A stretch of 64,000 nt of DNA from Cryptomeria japonica (Eukaryota > Streptophyta > Pinopsida > Cupressales > Cupressaceae), in NCBI RefSeq assembly GCF_030272615.1, contig NC_081407.1, positions 142,856,897 through 142,920,896 of the forward strand. The letters run 5' to 3'. The notes under the pieces were generated by a model. The model was not told where the DNA came from and did no database searches. It was given only the letters and a program-made list of their open reading frames with translations. Positions 11,636-22,927 of this stretch are shown here, piece by piece. Both the position numbers and the translations under genes were made by a program. The number at the start of each line of letters is the position of its first letter. Position 1 is the stretch's first letter.

Positions 11636-12338
11636 TTTCTCTAAAATTCTTTCATTTTCCTCTTCCTTGTTTCTCTTGTCTTCTTTTTATATTCTCTTCT
11701 ACCCTCATAGCCATTTGGAAAAACCCTTCAACTATCCTAGGTGTATTTAAGCTAATTTCATCTTGAATGTCGTACCTCAAGCCATTTAGGTACCTTGCCA
11801 CCTTTTCTACTTCATCTTCAGTATGTCCTCCTCTTATACTCAACTTGTGGAATTCCTTAGTGTATTCCATGACATCTAACTACTTTTGCTTCAGATTTTG
11901 TAGCTTCCTAAAGGTTTGAATAACATAATCCATCTGTGGAAATTGGCCTTTCAACTTGGCCACTATCCTATCCAATGAATTGATCTTTCCCTTACCTTTC
12001 TTTACTCTCTCCTCTTGCACATAATTCCACCATGTTAGGGAAGATCCCTTCAACTTGGTTTTTGCAACTTTCATCTTCTTTTCATTTTCTATCTCTTCAT
12101 ATTCAAAATAATTATCCAAGGCATCAATCCAACTCAAGACTTCTTCACTATCTATATTCCCACTATCCATGGGAAACCCCATGTTCACCTTGGTACCATC
12201 CCCATTGAAAAATTTCAGCATCCTAATCATTCTTCCCTCTTTAGGATCCACTTTTCCTTCACTATCTTGGGACCCCTCTTGAGGTTTTTTGTTCTCACCC
12301 TCTTCTTCCTCTCGATCACTTTGGTCTCCACTGACCAT
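11636..12338 (-). pseudogene. Gypsy gag (capsid region)
   Basis: Minus-strand frame starting at 12338 with an acidic N-terminus (D-R-E-E-E-E-G-E-N-K-K). It continues with 'WIDALDNYFEYEEIENEKKM' and 'LTWWNYVQEERVKKG', the retrotransposon gag (capsid) signature. After one in-frame stop at about 11880 the same frame resumes with 'YTKEFHKLSIRGG' and 'YLNGLRYDIQDEI'. Element A interrupts the frame at 11630, and the rest of gag resumes at 4527. It would form the capsid of the virus-like particle. Confidence 0.88.
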
Positions 12339-12542
12339 ACCTCTTCTTATGCCTTTCTCTAATGTTGTAATTATGGAAAGGGATGCTTCATGAGATTATT
12401 TGACTTGTCTCATCTCCCTATAATGTTGTACCTTCAATTATCTAACCTCTCTGGTCATTCAATTACTCTTTGGAGGCATATTGACAATCTTCTATCTTCC
12501 AATTCAAAACCTTATTTCTTCTCTTTCCCAATCAGAACCTAT

Positions 12543-12554
12543 TCTCTGATACCA
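12543..12554 (-). promoter_or_regulatory. Primer-binding site of the gypsy element
   Basis: The plus strand reads TCTCTGATACCA, that is TGGTATCAGAGA on the minus strand, two bases inside the 5' LTR edge at 12557. It is complementary to initiator tRNA-Met except for the last base. It fixes the element's orientation and LTR boundary. Confidence 0.85.
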
Positions 12555-12556
12555 CT

Positions 12557-13916
12557 TGATGCAAATCAGGACAACAACCAAAAACCAACACAACTCAATC
12601 ACCTTGGTAATTTCTCAAAACCTCAAAGTGGAGATCTCTCTCCCAACTCACCTATCTATTCAATAGACTTCAAACTCATTGACCATTTTGACTCAACCTT
12701 GGCTACAAGCTTCAAAATGATTGAGCTCTCAAGGGAAAGATTATCAAGTGACCTAAGGCACCATGAAAATACTAAACATACACTGGTATAGGCCCTCTAA
12801 CATGTTTTAAGTAGAGTTGCTTCATAAGTAGGCTGGAACCCTTGTAGCCCTACTCAGATGGTTTTTCCAACCTAATTCTCTGTGCAAATAGTTTCAAGAC
12901 AAAAAAAATGATATTTGTGGATACCCATTTGGCTATTCTATAATATATCCAATTTTCCCTAGGGGTTGTTTTGGAATGTATACCTCTGTTTTTTACAGCT
13001 AAAGTGGCCTATAGGCCTAATTAGGCCACTTTTCCAAAGCAAGTGCAAGAAATATTAGTGCTAAACTTCAAACCACCACTCCTTAGGTTAAAAAAATTCA
13101 TCTAGGGTCCCAATATGTGAATTTTAGCCTCTACTTCCACTTTCCAATTGCTCTCCAACAAAATCACAGTTCTATCTACACTCTCAGGCCCAACACATGA
13201 AGATGTTAGGCTAGGGCTTGCTCAAAAGTGCCCAAAACTCCATCTTCTATACAAATCCTTCTAAACCCATGTGGTACACTCCTAGCCTATCCATTCCATC
13301 AATTTTGTGAAAAATTCATTAGTGGAATGGTCAAATAATTGCATCTTTTCACTCCAAACTCTCAAAACAAAGGGTTCTAGGGTTGTTCTCAAAGAATTGG
13401 TTATAAAATGCACAAAACATGATGAAAACTTATGAAACTAGTGCCAAAAAGAAGGGTATTCATTGTACTTTCAAATGCATCATGTCTTAAGTCATAACCC
13501 TTTCGTACAAGTATGGACTACTCATTGGAATAGGGAGAAAATAGTCAAAACATAGGAAATGATTTAGTTTTATTGCTTTCCTTCCAAAATTTGCATCAAC
13601 AATTTTTTCCTCAAGTCTCAGAGGAAAATATATATGACTAACCAACACCAAAATATGGAAACAAACATTCCATAAAAAACTTTTGAACTACTGACCGTTG
13701 GTCTTCCAAACAAACCAAAAATACACAAAATGCAACATTACAACTATTGTAACATGTTGGCAAAGTTGATAAAACTCAAAACCTAGACCCTACATGACTA
13801 AAATACATCAAAACTGGTCCTGGAGGACCTTATTACATATGATGAGACACAAAAAATTTAAACTTAGACCCCTATGTGCACTATTGACTCAAAATGGCCA
13901 AGGTGCTCCTGCACCA
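12557..13916 (-). repeat. 5' LTR of the gypsy element
   Basis: 1360 bp, bounded by TGATGCAAATC next to the primer site and by CACCA at 13916. The portion 13063-13916 aligns with 1-811. The remaining 500 bp correspond to sequence beyond the left edge of the window. Confidence 0.85.
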
Positions 13917-14812
13917 TGGGGGTTGAATTGGAACATCTTCACCCCCATCCTCTAAAGAGATATAATCCTTGAGAGATGAAGGAGGAGTAGGAAGGGATGG
14001 ATAAGGTTGTGATGAAGATTCTATTAGGGGATAACACTCATCAAACTAGCTCTCGTTGAAACAGGACCTCTTTGGAAATAGGATCAAGCAACTTGTACAT
14101 CTTAACATGCTTATGATAGTCAACAAAGATGAGTCACCAAATATTCCTCTTCATTTATTTACTCCAAGAATATGGAATAAAATTTCACAAAAAATCTATA
14201 TGAAGATACATCAAACATGACATGGGACCAAGCCTCCTCAAGAATTAAATGTCACAATGCCTTATGAGGAATTTGATTCTGAATTTAATTGGCACAATTC
14301 AATGCCTCAACCCAAAAGGAGCATCTGTATCCCAAGACTAAATCTCAAAATTATTATTATCATAATTCCCCCCATTATCTATTCATACCCTCCTAATACA
14401 AAGACTATACTTCTTCTCTATGAATCCCTTGTACATATTGAAGGAATTAAAGGCACCACTCTTATACTTAACAATGCACACCCATGTATGCCTAGAGAAG
14501 TCATCAATGAATGTGATCAAATACTTGGCCCCTAAGAAGACAATGTTACAAAGGATATGAGCTCAATATAAACCAACTCTAAGCGTGCCTTAGCATGGGT
14601 GGCTCCACATGAAGGAAAATAATCTTGGTGATGCTTACCAAGCACACAACCTCAAAAAATACCATCTATGTAAGAACTCTTAGGTAGGCCAATCATAAAT
14701 GACTGAGTCCTCATCTATTGTAGAAACATGTTCTTGACATGACCAAAATTTCCTTGCCAAAGCTTGCTATAGTGTTGTAAATTGCATCCCTATTCAATTT
14801 CTTACTTATATA
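13917..14812 (-). pseudogene. Copia integrase remnant, minus strand
   Basis: Reading the minus strand from about 14770 down: a pre-integrase piece ('GCVLGKHHQDYFPSCGATHA'), then 'LELVYIELISFVTL', then the core start 'KYLITFIDDFSRHTWV' and 'FNSFNMYKGFIEKKYS'. After about 300 bp of scrambled sequence comes the linker to RT ('PSLPTPPSSLKDYISLEDGG') near 13990-13925. The D-F-S-R motif is typical of Ty1/copia integrases. It is much more decayed than B-E and is truncated on both sides, by the gypsy LTR at 13916 and by element B at 14813. Confidence 0.8.
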
Positions 14813-16030
14813 TGTTGGTCGTATGGTGGAATTGATGATGTGTTGCATTGATGTTTTGTCACTGATGTCAACACTAGCTGTTTGGATGATTTATCGACAG
14901 CCTTCTGGTCCCGATAGGTTGATTGGTTTCTGGTTAGCTTGGATCCGACATGATCTGGTAGGCTCCGGTATAGTCTAGTGATGGAATTGACTTGTTCATG
15001 ATGCTTATACTCATGTTTGGTCCGTTGGTTTTGGTCTCGTGATTGGATGCTATCCTGCTTGCTTAGACGATTGGTTCCTGGTTTCGGCGAGGGTTTCATC
15101 GACAGAGCTTTTGATGGTGATCTTTGATGAGTTACATAAGTGGTGTTGGTGCATCTTCTGATGGAGTTTCAGGATTCTATTGGTGATCATGTAAGAGACT
15201 TGGTAGATGGAGATCATTATTGAAGCGTATGGATCTATACTTGGTCCCGGTTGATCTAAGTTATGGACCAACTTTAATGTAATGTGTGGATAGGACCTAT
15301 GGATATATTTCTGGAATGTCTTATCTTTTGATATTATCTGTTTGGTCTAAGGCCGACATGGTTTGTAATTATACAAAAGGTTTATTATCTAGTGGTTGAC
15401 CTAATTGTTGATGGTCTAGGGTTTTGTATAAATTGATGTAAGATCTCATTGTAGATCATCATGGTTAATGTAAGAGGTCATGGTCAGGGAATGTAATGTG
15501 TGAATAATGTAAAATCATTCAGGAAGAGGAGTTGGTTGATTATTGGAGATCGAATTGGGTTTATGTAAGAGGATTTAGTCCTCTGATATTGAGCTTAACC
15601 GGAACTGTACTCACACATAGGAGATGTTATCTTTTGCAATTCAACACTTCTTCGGATTGTAGTCTAGATTTGTATGCAATCAACGAGGCTCCTTTTGTGA
15701 TGAGAAGTGTGCTCTAGGTTGTTGACCTTCCTACAAGTGCATGCCCATTCATTGTAATTCACATACTTACTGCAAAAGCATTATCTGACTGTGGGCAGGA
15801 TTCCCACCATCATTTTTCCCTTTACTGGGTTTTCTACGTACAAATCTTGGTGTTGTGTGGATGGCTTTTATTATGTGATTATTGTTTATGCTTAATTGAT
15901 TAACTGCTATTGCAATATTAATGTTTTGGGTTCCGGTATTTAAGTTTAAATTAATAATGGTTCTTGTAATCTATGACAACTAATTCACCCCCCCTCTCAG
16001 TTGTCTTCTGGTTATCTAAACTGTCTAGCA
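14813..16030 (+). repeat. 5' LTR of element B
   Basis: 1218 bp, TGTTGGTCG...CTGTCTAGCA. It aligns along its whole length with 21689-22927 and shares 'GGTGGAATTGAT' near the start and 'CTCTCAGTTGTCTTC' near the end. It is followed at 16033-16044 by TGATATCAGAGC, the iMet primer site with one change. Confidence 0.93.
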
Positions 16031-16032
16031 AT

Positions 16033-16044
16033 TGATATCAGAGC
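16033..16044 (+). promoter_or_regulatory. Primer-binding site of element B
   Basis: TGATATCAGAGC matches the iMet-complementary TGGTATCAGAGC at 11 of 12 bases (a G-to-A change). It lies two bases after the LTR end. Confidence 0.85.
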
Positions 16045-16088
16045 TTTGCTCCTCTCTGCAAAAAGCTTAACCACTTAAGGAAGATGCT

Positions 16089-17313
16089 ATGGTGACCAAC
16101 AGTTCAAGTTCATCCAGTTCTTCTGGATCTATCTTTCGAAGGGATATTCTGAGGCTTGATGGAACAAATTACATAGTATGGAAGATTCAGATGGAGACTC
16201 ATCTGAGATGTCTTGGCAAGGATATTTGGGAGATCACATAGAATGGTGTCATACCCTATAATCTGGGATCTAGCGATCCTCCTCTGGAAAACCTGGACAA
16301 GGAGCTTGAGAATGATTTTAGAGAAAGAGAAGCCCTCTTGTGTGCACTTTCTGATCAGCAAATAATGGGATTAACTGACAAATCATCTGGAAAGGCTATA
16401 TGGGATAAGTTGGAGACTCTTAATGAAGGTGAGCCTACAGTGAAAATTTATAAACTTGATGGTTACCGGGAGATATGAAAGGATTACTACATTCATGGAA
16501 AGGGTAAATGAGATTATTATGGGAATTCAATGTTGTGGTGGAACTTTGAGCAAAGATGAAATTGTTTCTAAAGTCCTAAGAGCCCTATTACCAGCTTACA
16601 AAATGAAGGCTACTATTATTAATGAGTAGAGAACAATGGCTAATACATTTGTCAACAGAGATACTTTAGTTGGGAAACTATCTGCTTTTGAGCTTGAGGA
16701 ATTTGGACCTTCTGGAGTTGTGAAAACTGAACTTGCTTTTCATGCATCTACATCTACAACCGGTAAGCAAGACTAGAAAAAATTATATGCAAAGGAGTTA
16801 GAAGATATGAAGAGAGAAGATGACAAGTTTGAGCAACTTGAAGCACTATTTGCTAGAAGAGTGCCTAAAGGACCAGTAGGAAGTAAGTATGAAGGAAAAA
16901 CACCTTTTAAATGTTTTCAATGTAATAAGATTGGTCATTCTGCATCTAGATATCCTAGAAGGAATTCAAGATTTGAAGAAAGAGTTAGAAGATCATTTAA
17001 GCCTAACCCTGGATATCAGAACAAGTATAAATACAATAAAAACATAGACAAATCATGCTACATAGTGGATGAGGAAGGCATTACTGATTCAGATGATGAA
17101 CTGGTAGAAGACTTTGCTAGTGGATCCAGTAATGGGATAGAATGGGCATTCCTGGCTATCAAGGAAAATGATCTAGCACTGGAAGAGAATGTACCTAAAG
17201 AGAAGGCACTTTCTGCTAAAATTGAAGATAAGGATGAATGGGTAATTGACAATGGTTGTTCACATCATATGACTGGAGATAAAATGGAAGTTTTTGTCTT
17301 TGCAAGAATTTGA
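16089..17313 (+). pseudogene. Copia gag of element B
   Basis: Starts at ATG 16089 with a Ser-rich leader, then 'LRLDGTNYIVWKIQMETHLR', the gag N-terminal motif of plant copia elements. A frameshift near 16470 moves the frame to 'ERITTFMERVNEIIMGIQCC' and 'FELEEFGPSG'. A zinc knuckle C-F-Q-C-N-K-I-G-H-S-A-S-R-Y lies near 16912-16953; the fourth ligand is Tyr instead of Cys. An acidic linker leads to the protease site 'WVIDNGCSHHMTGD' at about 17240-17280, which keeps the catalytic Asp but has Asn for the usual Ser. Confidence 0.88.
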
Positions 17314-18470
17314 TGGTGGTCTACTTAGATTTGGAGATGACAAGGCATGTATGATAAAAGGAAAAGGAACTATATCATTGGATGGTAAGATAAATACTAA
17401 CAATTTTTATTATGTTGAAGGTTTGAGGCATAACATTTTGAGTGTGGACAATTGGTAGACAAGGGATTTCAATTACAGTTCAAGGATGGCAAATGCAAAA
17501 TCATTAATAGATCTGGCTTGGAGATTGCAACTGATACACAGACAAAAGGTAATATTTTTCATTTGAACTCCGGTCAGAAGACATGTTTTATTACATAGAT
17601 TGATGAGAGTTGGCTATGGAATAAAAGGTTGCATCATGTGAATTTCGATTTCATTGTGAAGATCGGTTCAACTAAGGCAATTAGGGATATACCTAAGATT
17701 ATGAAGCCCTATAATCTAGTATGTAAAGAATGTCAAAGGGGTAAATAGGTCACAACCTCTTTTAGGAGTATACAAGATAAATCAAATGATGTTCTTGATC
17801 TTATTCATACTAATTTGTGTGGCCCTACCAGAGTTAAAATTTTTCATGTTGATAGATATTTCATGCTAATCATTGATGATTATTCTAGAATGACATGGGT
17901 TACTTTTTTGAGAGAAAAATCTGAAGCATTTGAAAAGTTTAAAATCTTTAAGGATAAAGTGGAAACTGAGATAGGATTGAAGATTAAATATTTGAGATCA
18001 AATCATGGTGGTGAATTCACATAGGGTGACTTTAACAACTTTTGTGATAAGCATGGTATAAGAAGACAATTTTCTACTCCACGGACACCTCAACAGAATG
18101 GAGTTGTGGAAAGGAAGAGCATAACTATCTTGGATGCTGCTATAACAATGTTGATGGAAGCTAGTCTAACTCATATCTACTAGAGAGAAGAAATGAGTAC
18201 AATGGTTTATACATATCAAAGGAGAAACTAATAAGACACCTTATGAATTATGGTTTGGCAATACACCTATAGTTAAGTATTTTAGAAGTTTTGGTAGTAA
18301 ATGTTATATTGAGAGAGATGATATTATTGGGAAATTTGATCCTAGATGTGATGAAGACATATTTCTTGGTTATTCTAATCAAAGCAAAGCATATAGATGT
18401 TATAAGAAGAGATTGTAGAGAATTGTGGAGAGTGCTAATGTCAAAGTAGATGAGCTGAACATAAGTTAAA
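17314..18470 (+). pseudogene. Protease end and integrase of element B
   Basis: After a frameshift at about 17300 the translation gives 'FDGGLLRFGDDKACMIKGKG', the pre-integrase 'LWNKRLHHVNFD', then the core 'RYFMLIIDDYSRMTWVTFL' and 'TPQQNGVVERK'. Of the catalytic D-D-E, the first Asp is Asn (H-T-N-L-C-G), the second is Asn (L-R-S-N-H-G-G-E-F) and the Glu (V-V-E-R-K) is kept. A stop follows E-F-T at 18022. The downstream segment 'PTYELWFGN'-like is scattered over frames. Confidence 0.87.
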
Positions 18471-19806
18471 TCAGAGTTTAAGAGAAGGAACCAACAGTGG
18501 AAATGATTATATCTGAACTAGTAGCACCTTTACCGGAAGAAAGAGTTGAACCAGTTACTCTGGAAACATCAGAGAATTCTATAGTAACTGAAGAACAAGG
18601 AAGAGGAACAAAAACTCAGAAGACCCCTAGGTATGTGAGATTGAATCATTCAGAAGATCAAATCATTGGGGATAAGTGAAATGGAGTGATGACAAGAAGA
18701 AGACTGACAACTAATGAGGTATGTTTAATTTCACAAGTTGAACCAGTATCAATAATTGAGGCATGTAAAGATGAACAGTGGTTGAAATTTATGGAACAAT
18801 AATTAGATCAGATTGAGAAAAATAACACATGGACCTTGGTTCCCCGGCCTAAAAATAAAAATGTTATTGGAACTAAATGGGTTTTTAGGAATAAATTGAA
18901 TGAGGATAGCCAAGTTATAAGGAATAAGGCTAGATTGGTTTGTAAAGGATATTTTTAGAAGGAAGGAATTGATTATGGAGAGACTTTTGCACCTGTAGCT
19001 AGGATTGAAGTTGTGAGATTATTTCTTGCCTATGTTGCTTATCAAAACTACAAGGTTTATCAGATGGATGTAAAATGTGCATTTCTGAATGGGGATCTTG
19101 ATGAGGAAGTTTATATTGAGAAACCTGGTGGTTTTTTACTATCAGATAATACAGATATGGTTTGCAAGTTAAGAAAATCTTTTTATGGATTGAAACAAAC
19201 ACCTAGAGCTTGGTATGCAAGGTTGGATAAATATACTTTGAAGCTTAGTTTTACTAAGGGCAGTGTTGATAGTAATTTATATTATAAAATCACTAATGAT
19301 GATATCCTAATTATTGAAGTATTTGTTGATGACATTATTTTTGGAGGTGAAGATAAGTTATGCACAGATTTTTTTTTAAATATGGAGAAAGAATTTGAGA
19401 TGTCTATGTTTGGTGAAATGATTTTTTTCTTAGGTTTGCAGATTACTTAGACTAGCAAAGGTATTTTTATATGTCAAACTAAATATGCTAAGGAATTATT
19501 GAAGAAATTTGGTATGGGAGACTCTAAACCGGTAAGTACTCCTATTGTTACAAGTGAGAAATTGACAAGAAAAGATGTTTCTGCACCGGTAAATCCTACA
19601 AGATACAAATCTATGATTGGAGGTCTGATTTATTTAACTCAGACTAGGCCTGACATTATGAATTATGTTTATATTGTTTCAAGATTTTAGAGTGATCCTA
19701 GAGAAAATCATGAGATGGCGATGAAAAGGATTTTTAGATACTTGCAAGGTACATCAAAATATGGCTTGTGACACCCTAAGGATGATAACTTTACTTTATT
19801 TGCGTA
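18470..19806 (+). pseudogene. Reverse transcriptase and start of RNase H of element B
   Basis: The RT starts with 'NNTWTLVPRPKNKNVIGTKW', followed by 'MDVKCAFLNGDLDEEVYIEK', 'YGLKQTPRAWYARLDKY' and the catalytic 'EVFVDDIIFGGEDK'. The connection domain ('SMIGGLIYLTQTRPDIM') and the RNase H start follow. The frame breaks off in F-T-L-F-A-Y at 19806, where a solo LTR is inserted, and resumes at 20941. The V-D-D residues are intact, while several TAG/TAA stops interrupt the frame. Confidence 0.9.
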
Positions 19807-20937
19807 TGACAGACTTATAAAGCACTGGGAGGGGGCATGAATCAGTGACACCAAAAACAATACTGCTTTAAATGTTGACTGATAGATATACTTAACAAGT
19901 TTACTCAACACTATGCATGCAATCCAAAATAATATTAAAGCATCCACAATAAGTAAACTATCCACCATAACACAAGTGTTTATACGTGGAAAACCCAAAT
20001 GGGAAAAACCATGGTCAGATGTGACTCACAAGTTAACTATCTGCAGTAATAGATAATTGACCAGTTAAGGTCTACAAAAGTGCTATGCTAGGAGCGAATC
20101 TTGTTAAAGATCCCAAAGCTCTGTTAGGAGCTATACCCTGTAAAAGGTAGTACCCTGTTAGGTGTAACCTCAGTAGAGGATTTCAGAATCCAAACTAATG
20201 GATCATCTTGTTAAAGGATTTGTACAATGAAGCTTGTTGGAGCTTACTCGGTTAGAGGATTTGACTATTGTAGTGATTAGAAAACAAGAAGTGGTGTGAT
20301 CTAGAAGTAGCACAACTTGCTTGAATAGATCCTCTTCTACGCACTCAAAACTGCATCACCAACATATTCTTCAATACCCTCAATAACTTAACACTTCTAT
20401 ATTCACATCAAATCATCTCATATCATATCTCATCAAAATAGTTCATCATAATGTCATTATATGATATTTAGATTTCATGTCCGCTTAGAAATTATATCAC
20501 AATTTCCTAGGTGCAGTGTATCTAGACAATCAAACATAACTCATCACAAATTACCACCAAAATTTGTTGGTTAGGGTAACTCATCACGATCGGTGATAAC
20601 TCATCACACAATCAATGAATATCGGTTGGAACATCGATCTAGTTAGATTTAACCATTTCAACATGTAAACCGATTGTACTTCATTGCTTCTTTGATGGTC
20701 TTCATTGAATCTTCAAGTTTGTGTCAAGTTATTCCTGCATATACTGGTTGTCTACATGTACCAATTTGACACTCTCTAAACTATCAAAAACTAAACTTTT
20801 GATACCAGTTGCAATACAAGTAACTTTAGAAGTAATACTGGTAGACAATGTGAACATAAGTGTGTGTGTATATGTTCCATTAATGACAACATATGAAGTC
20901 AATCATTACAATCATCATCAAGCCAACAACATATACA
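19807..20937 (-). mobile_element. Solo LTR (minus orientation) in element B RNase H
   Basis: About 1.13 kb of non-coding DNA separates two RNase H pieces that join cleanly (F-A-Y then A-D). Its minus strand carries LTR landmarks found in the copia LTRs here: CCATGGTTTTTCCCATTTGG, then TTTTCCACGTATAAACAC, and CATGCCCCCTCCCAGTG near the end. The left edge is TGACAGAC, and the right edge is near ATATACA at 20937. I cannot resolve a clean duplication. No internal region accompanies it, so a solo LTR left by LTR-LTR recombination is the best explanation. Confidence 0.72.
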
Positions 20938-20940
20938 ATT

Positions 20941-21360
20941 GCTGACTAGGTTGGAGATGTTGATGACCAGAAAAGTACTTCCAGTGAAGCTTTCTTTCTT
21001 GCAAAGAAGTTGGTTTCATGGATAAGTAAGAAAGTTGTTGCTACTAATTGTACACAGGTTTTATGGATGAAGCAAATGTTGAAGGATATAAAGGTGGATT
21101 GTGATGCATCAGTAGCTATTCACTATGACAACTCTATTGCTATTGATATATCAAAGAATCCGATATTTCATTCTAAAACAAAGAACGTATCTATCAAGTA
21201 TAACTTTTTGAAGGAGAAGGTAGAAGAAAATGAAGTTATACTAGTTTATGTGAATATTAAAGAGCAGATTATAGATATTTTCACTAAACCTTTGTCCAAG
21301 GAATCATTTGAGTACCTAAGAGACAGATTGGGAGTTTCTGCCCCTCCGGTAGAGACTTGA
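20941..21360 (+). pseudogene. RNase H C-terminal part of element B
   Basis: Resumes with A-D-stop-V-G-D-V-D-D-Q-K-S-T-S, then 'KKLVSWISKK', 'ATNCTQVLWMKQMLKDIKVD' and 'VNIKEQIIDIFTKPLSKESF', ending with a stop at 21358. This is the copia RNase H and its terminal tail. Compared with D, about 15 residues around the A-E-A-E-Y motif are missing after S-K-K, so a catalytic Glu region is deleted. Confidence 0.87.
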
Positions 21361-21688
21361 TTGATGCGGCTTAGCATCAGTCTGACATGTATTATCAGAG
21401 ATACTATTCATTTTGGCACTGATGTGGGATGCTACTGGTCAAGGGGAGTAGTCAACTTTGTGATTTAGAGACTTATGCTTTTTCTTTGATGTTTCTGTCA
21501 GATTTATGGCATTGATATCAAAGGGGGATTGATAATTATGTGAAAAAGAAAGTGAAAAGAGGAGTAATACTCAAAGCTATATGTGGGATTTTGTTGGTTG
21601 TCTTCCACAGGGGGAGACTTGTTTGGCATTTCTTGGTACTTAGATGTTTTTCACATCTAGTGTTGTCATCAATGCCAAAGGGGGAGAT
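21361..21688 (+). promoter_or_regulatory. 3' polypurine region of element B
   Basis: Non-coding. Purine motifs occur at about 21521 (ATCAAAGGGGGATTG), 21609 (CAGGGGGAGAC) and 21675-21688 (CCAAAGGGGGAGAT), the last directly before the LTR. CTAGTGTTGTCATCAATGCC (about 21658-21677) can pair with CATTGATGTCAACACTAG in the following U3. Confidence 0.78.
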
Positions 21689-22927
21689 TCTTGGCCATAT
21701 GGTGGAATTGATTATATGTTGCATTGATGTCAACACTAGTTGTTTGGATTCTTTACCGACACCCTTCTGGTCCCAGTAGGTTGAGTGGTTTCTGGTTAAC
21801 TAGGATCCAAAATGATCTCGAAGGCTCTGGTATAGTCTGGTGATGGAATTGACTTGTTCATGATGCTTATACTCATATTTGGTGAGTTGGTTTTGGTCTG
21901 GTGATTTTATTCTATCCTGCATTTTTAGAAGATTGGTTTCTGGTTCTGGCGAGGGTTTCACCGGCAGAGCTTTTGATGGAGATCTTTGATGAATTGCATA
22001 AAGCTTTTGATGGAGATCTTTGATGAATTGCATAAATGGTGTTGGTGCAGCTTCTAATGGAGTTTCAAATTGTTGTTGGTGATCATGTTCAAGACTTGGT
22101 GGATGGAGATCATTGTTGAAGCCTACAAACCTATACTTGGTCTCAGTTGATCTTGGTTATGGACCAACTTTAATGTAACATGTGGATAGGACCTATTGAT
22201 GTAATTCTGGGATCTCTTATGTGTTGATATTATTTGTTTGGTCTAAGGTTGACATGGTTTGTAATTATATAATTGGTTTATTATCTAGTGACTGACCTGA
22301 TTGTTTATGGTCTAGGGTTTTGTATAAATTGATGTAAGATCTCATTGTATATCATCATGGTTAATGTAAGAGGTCATGGTCAAGGAATGTAATGTGCGAA
22401 TAATGTAATATCATTCAGGAAAATGAGTTGGTCGATCATTGGAGATCAAATTAGGTTTATGTAAGAGGATTTATTCCTCCGGTATTGAGCTTAATTGGAA
22501 CTATACTCAGGCATAGTAGATGTTATCTTTTGCAGTTGAACACTTCACTAGATTTTAATCTGGATTTGTATGGAGTCAGTGAGGCTCCTTTTGTGATGAG
22601 CAGTGTGCTCTAGGTTGTTGGCCTTCCTGCAAGTGTAGGCCCCTTCATTGTAATTCACATATTTATGGCAAAAGTTTTATCTGACTATGGGTAGGCTTTC
22701 CACCATGGTTTTTTCCTTTACCGAGTTTTCCACGTACAAATCTTAGTGTTTTGTGGATGACTTTTATTCTATGATTATTGTTTATGCTTAATTGATTAAC
22801 TGCTATTCCAGTTTTAAAATTTTGGTTTCTGGTATTTAATTTTAAATTGCTAATGGTTCCTATAATCTATGAAAACTGATTCACCCCCTCCTCTCAGTTG
22901 TCTTCCAGTTATCTGAACTATTTAACA
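21689..22927 (+). repeat. 3' LTR of element B
   Basis: 1239 bp. It starts TCTTGGCCATATGG, where TG has become TC compared with the left copy. It ends ATTTAACA, then ATATA of the target-site duplication. Confidence 0.92.

Larger units (their letters stand above)
1..13916 (-). mobile_element. Ty3/gypsy chromovirus, minus strand, interrupted by element A
   Basis: Read on the minus strand, the order is 5' LTR (12557-13916), primer-binding site, gag (12338-11636), an interruption at 4528-11630, then zinc knuckle, protease, RT, RNase H, integrase, chromodomain remnant and 3' LTR (811 to beyond the left edge). PR-RT-RH-INT order and the integrase motifs are those of Ty3/gypsy, and the chromodomain-like C-terminus points to a chromovirus. 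Stops and frameshifts occur throughout, and the LTRs differ visibly at many sites, so this is an old dead copy. Its target-site duplication cannot be tested because the left end lies outside the window. Confidence 0.93.
14813..22927 (+). mobile_element. Ty1/copia element 'B' (SIRE-like)
   Basis: LTRs at 14813-16030 and 21689-22927, flanked by a perfect 5-bp target-site duplication ATATA (14808-14812 and 22928-22932). The interior encodes gag, protease, integrase, RT and RNase H in copia order on the plus strand. A 1.1-kb solo LTR is inserted in RNase H. The long LTRs, the V-D-D-I-I-F-G-G RT motif and repeated AAAGGGGGA motifs before the 3' LTR suggest the SIRE/Maximus group (inference). Many stops and several frameshifts make it inactive. 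Its closest relative in the window is D. Confidence 0.93.

Noticed and set aside
14813-22927. Envelope-like third ORF, as reported in some SIRE elements
   Set aside because: After RNase H only about 330 bp of non-coding polypurine-rich DNA precedes the 3' LTR in B, and similarly short regions in C and D. No membrane-protein frame is present.
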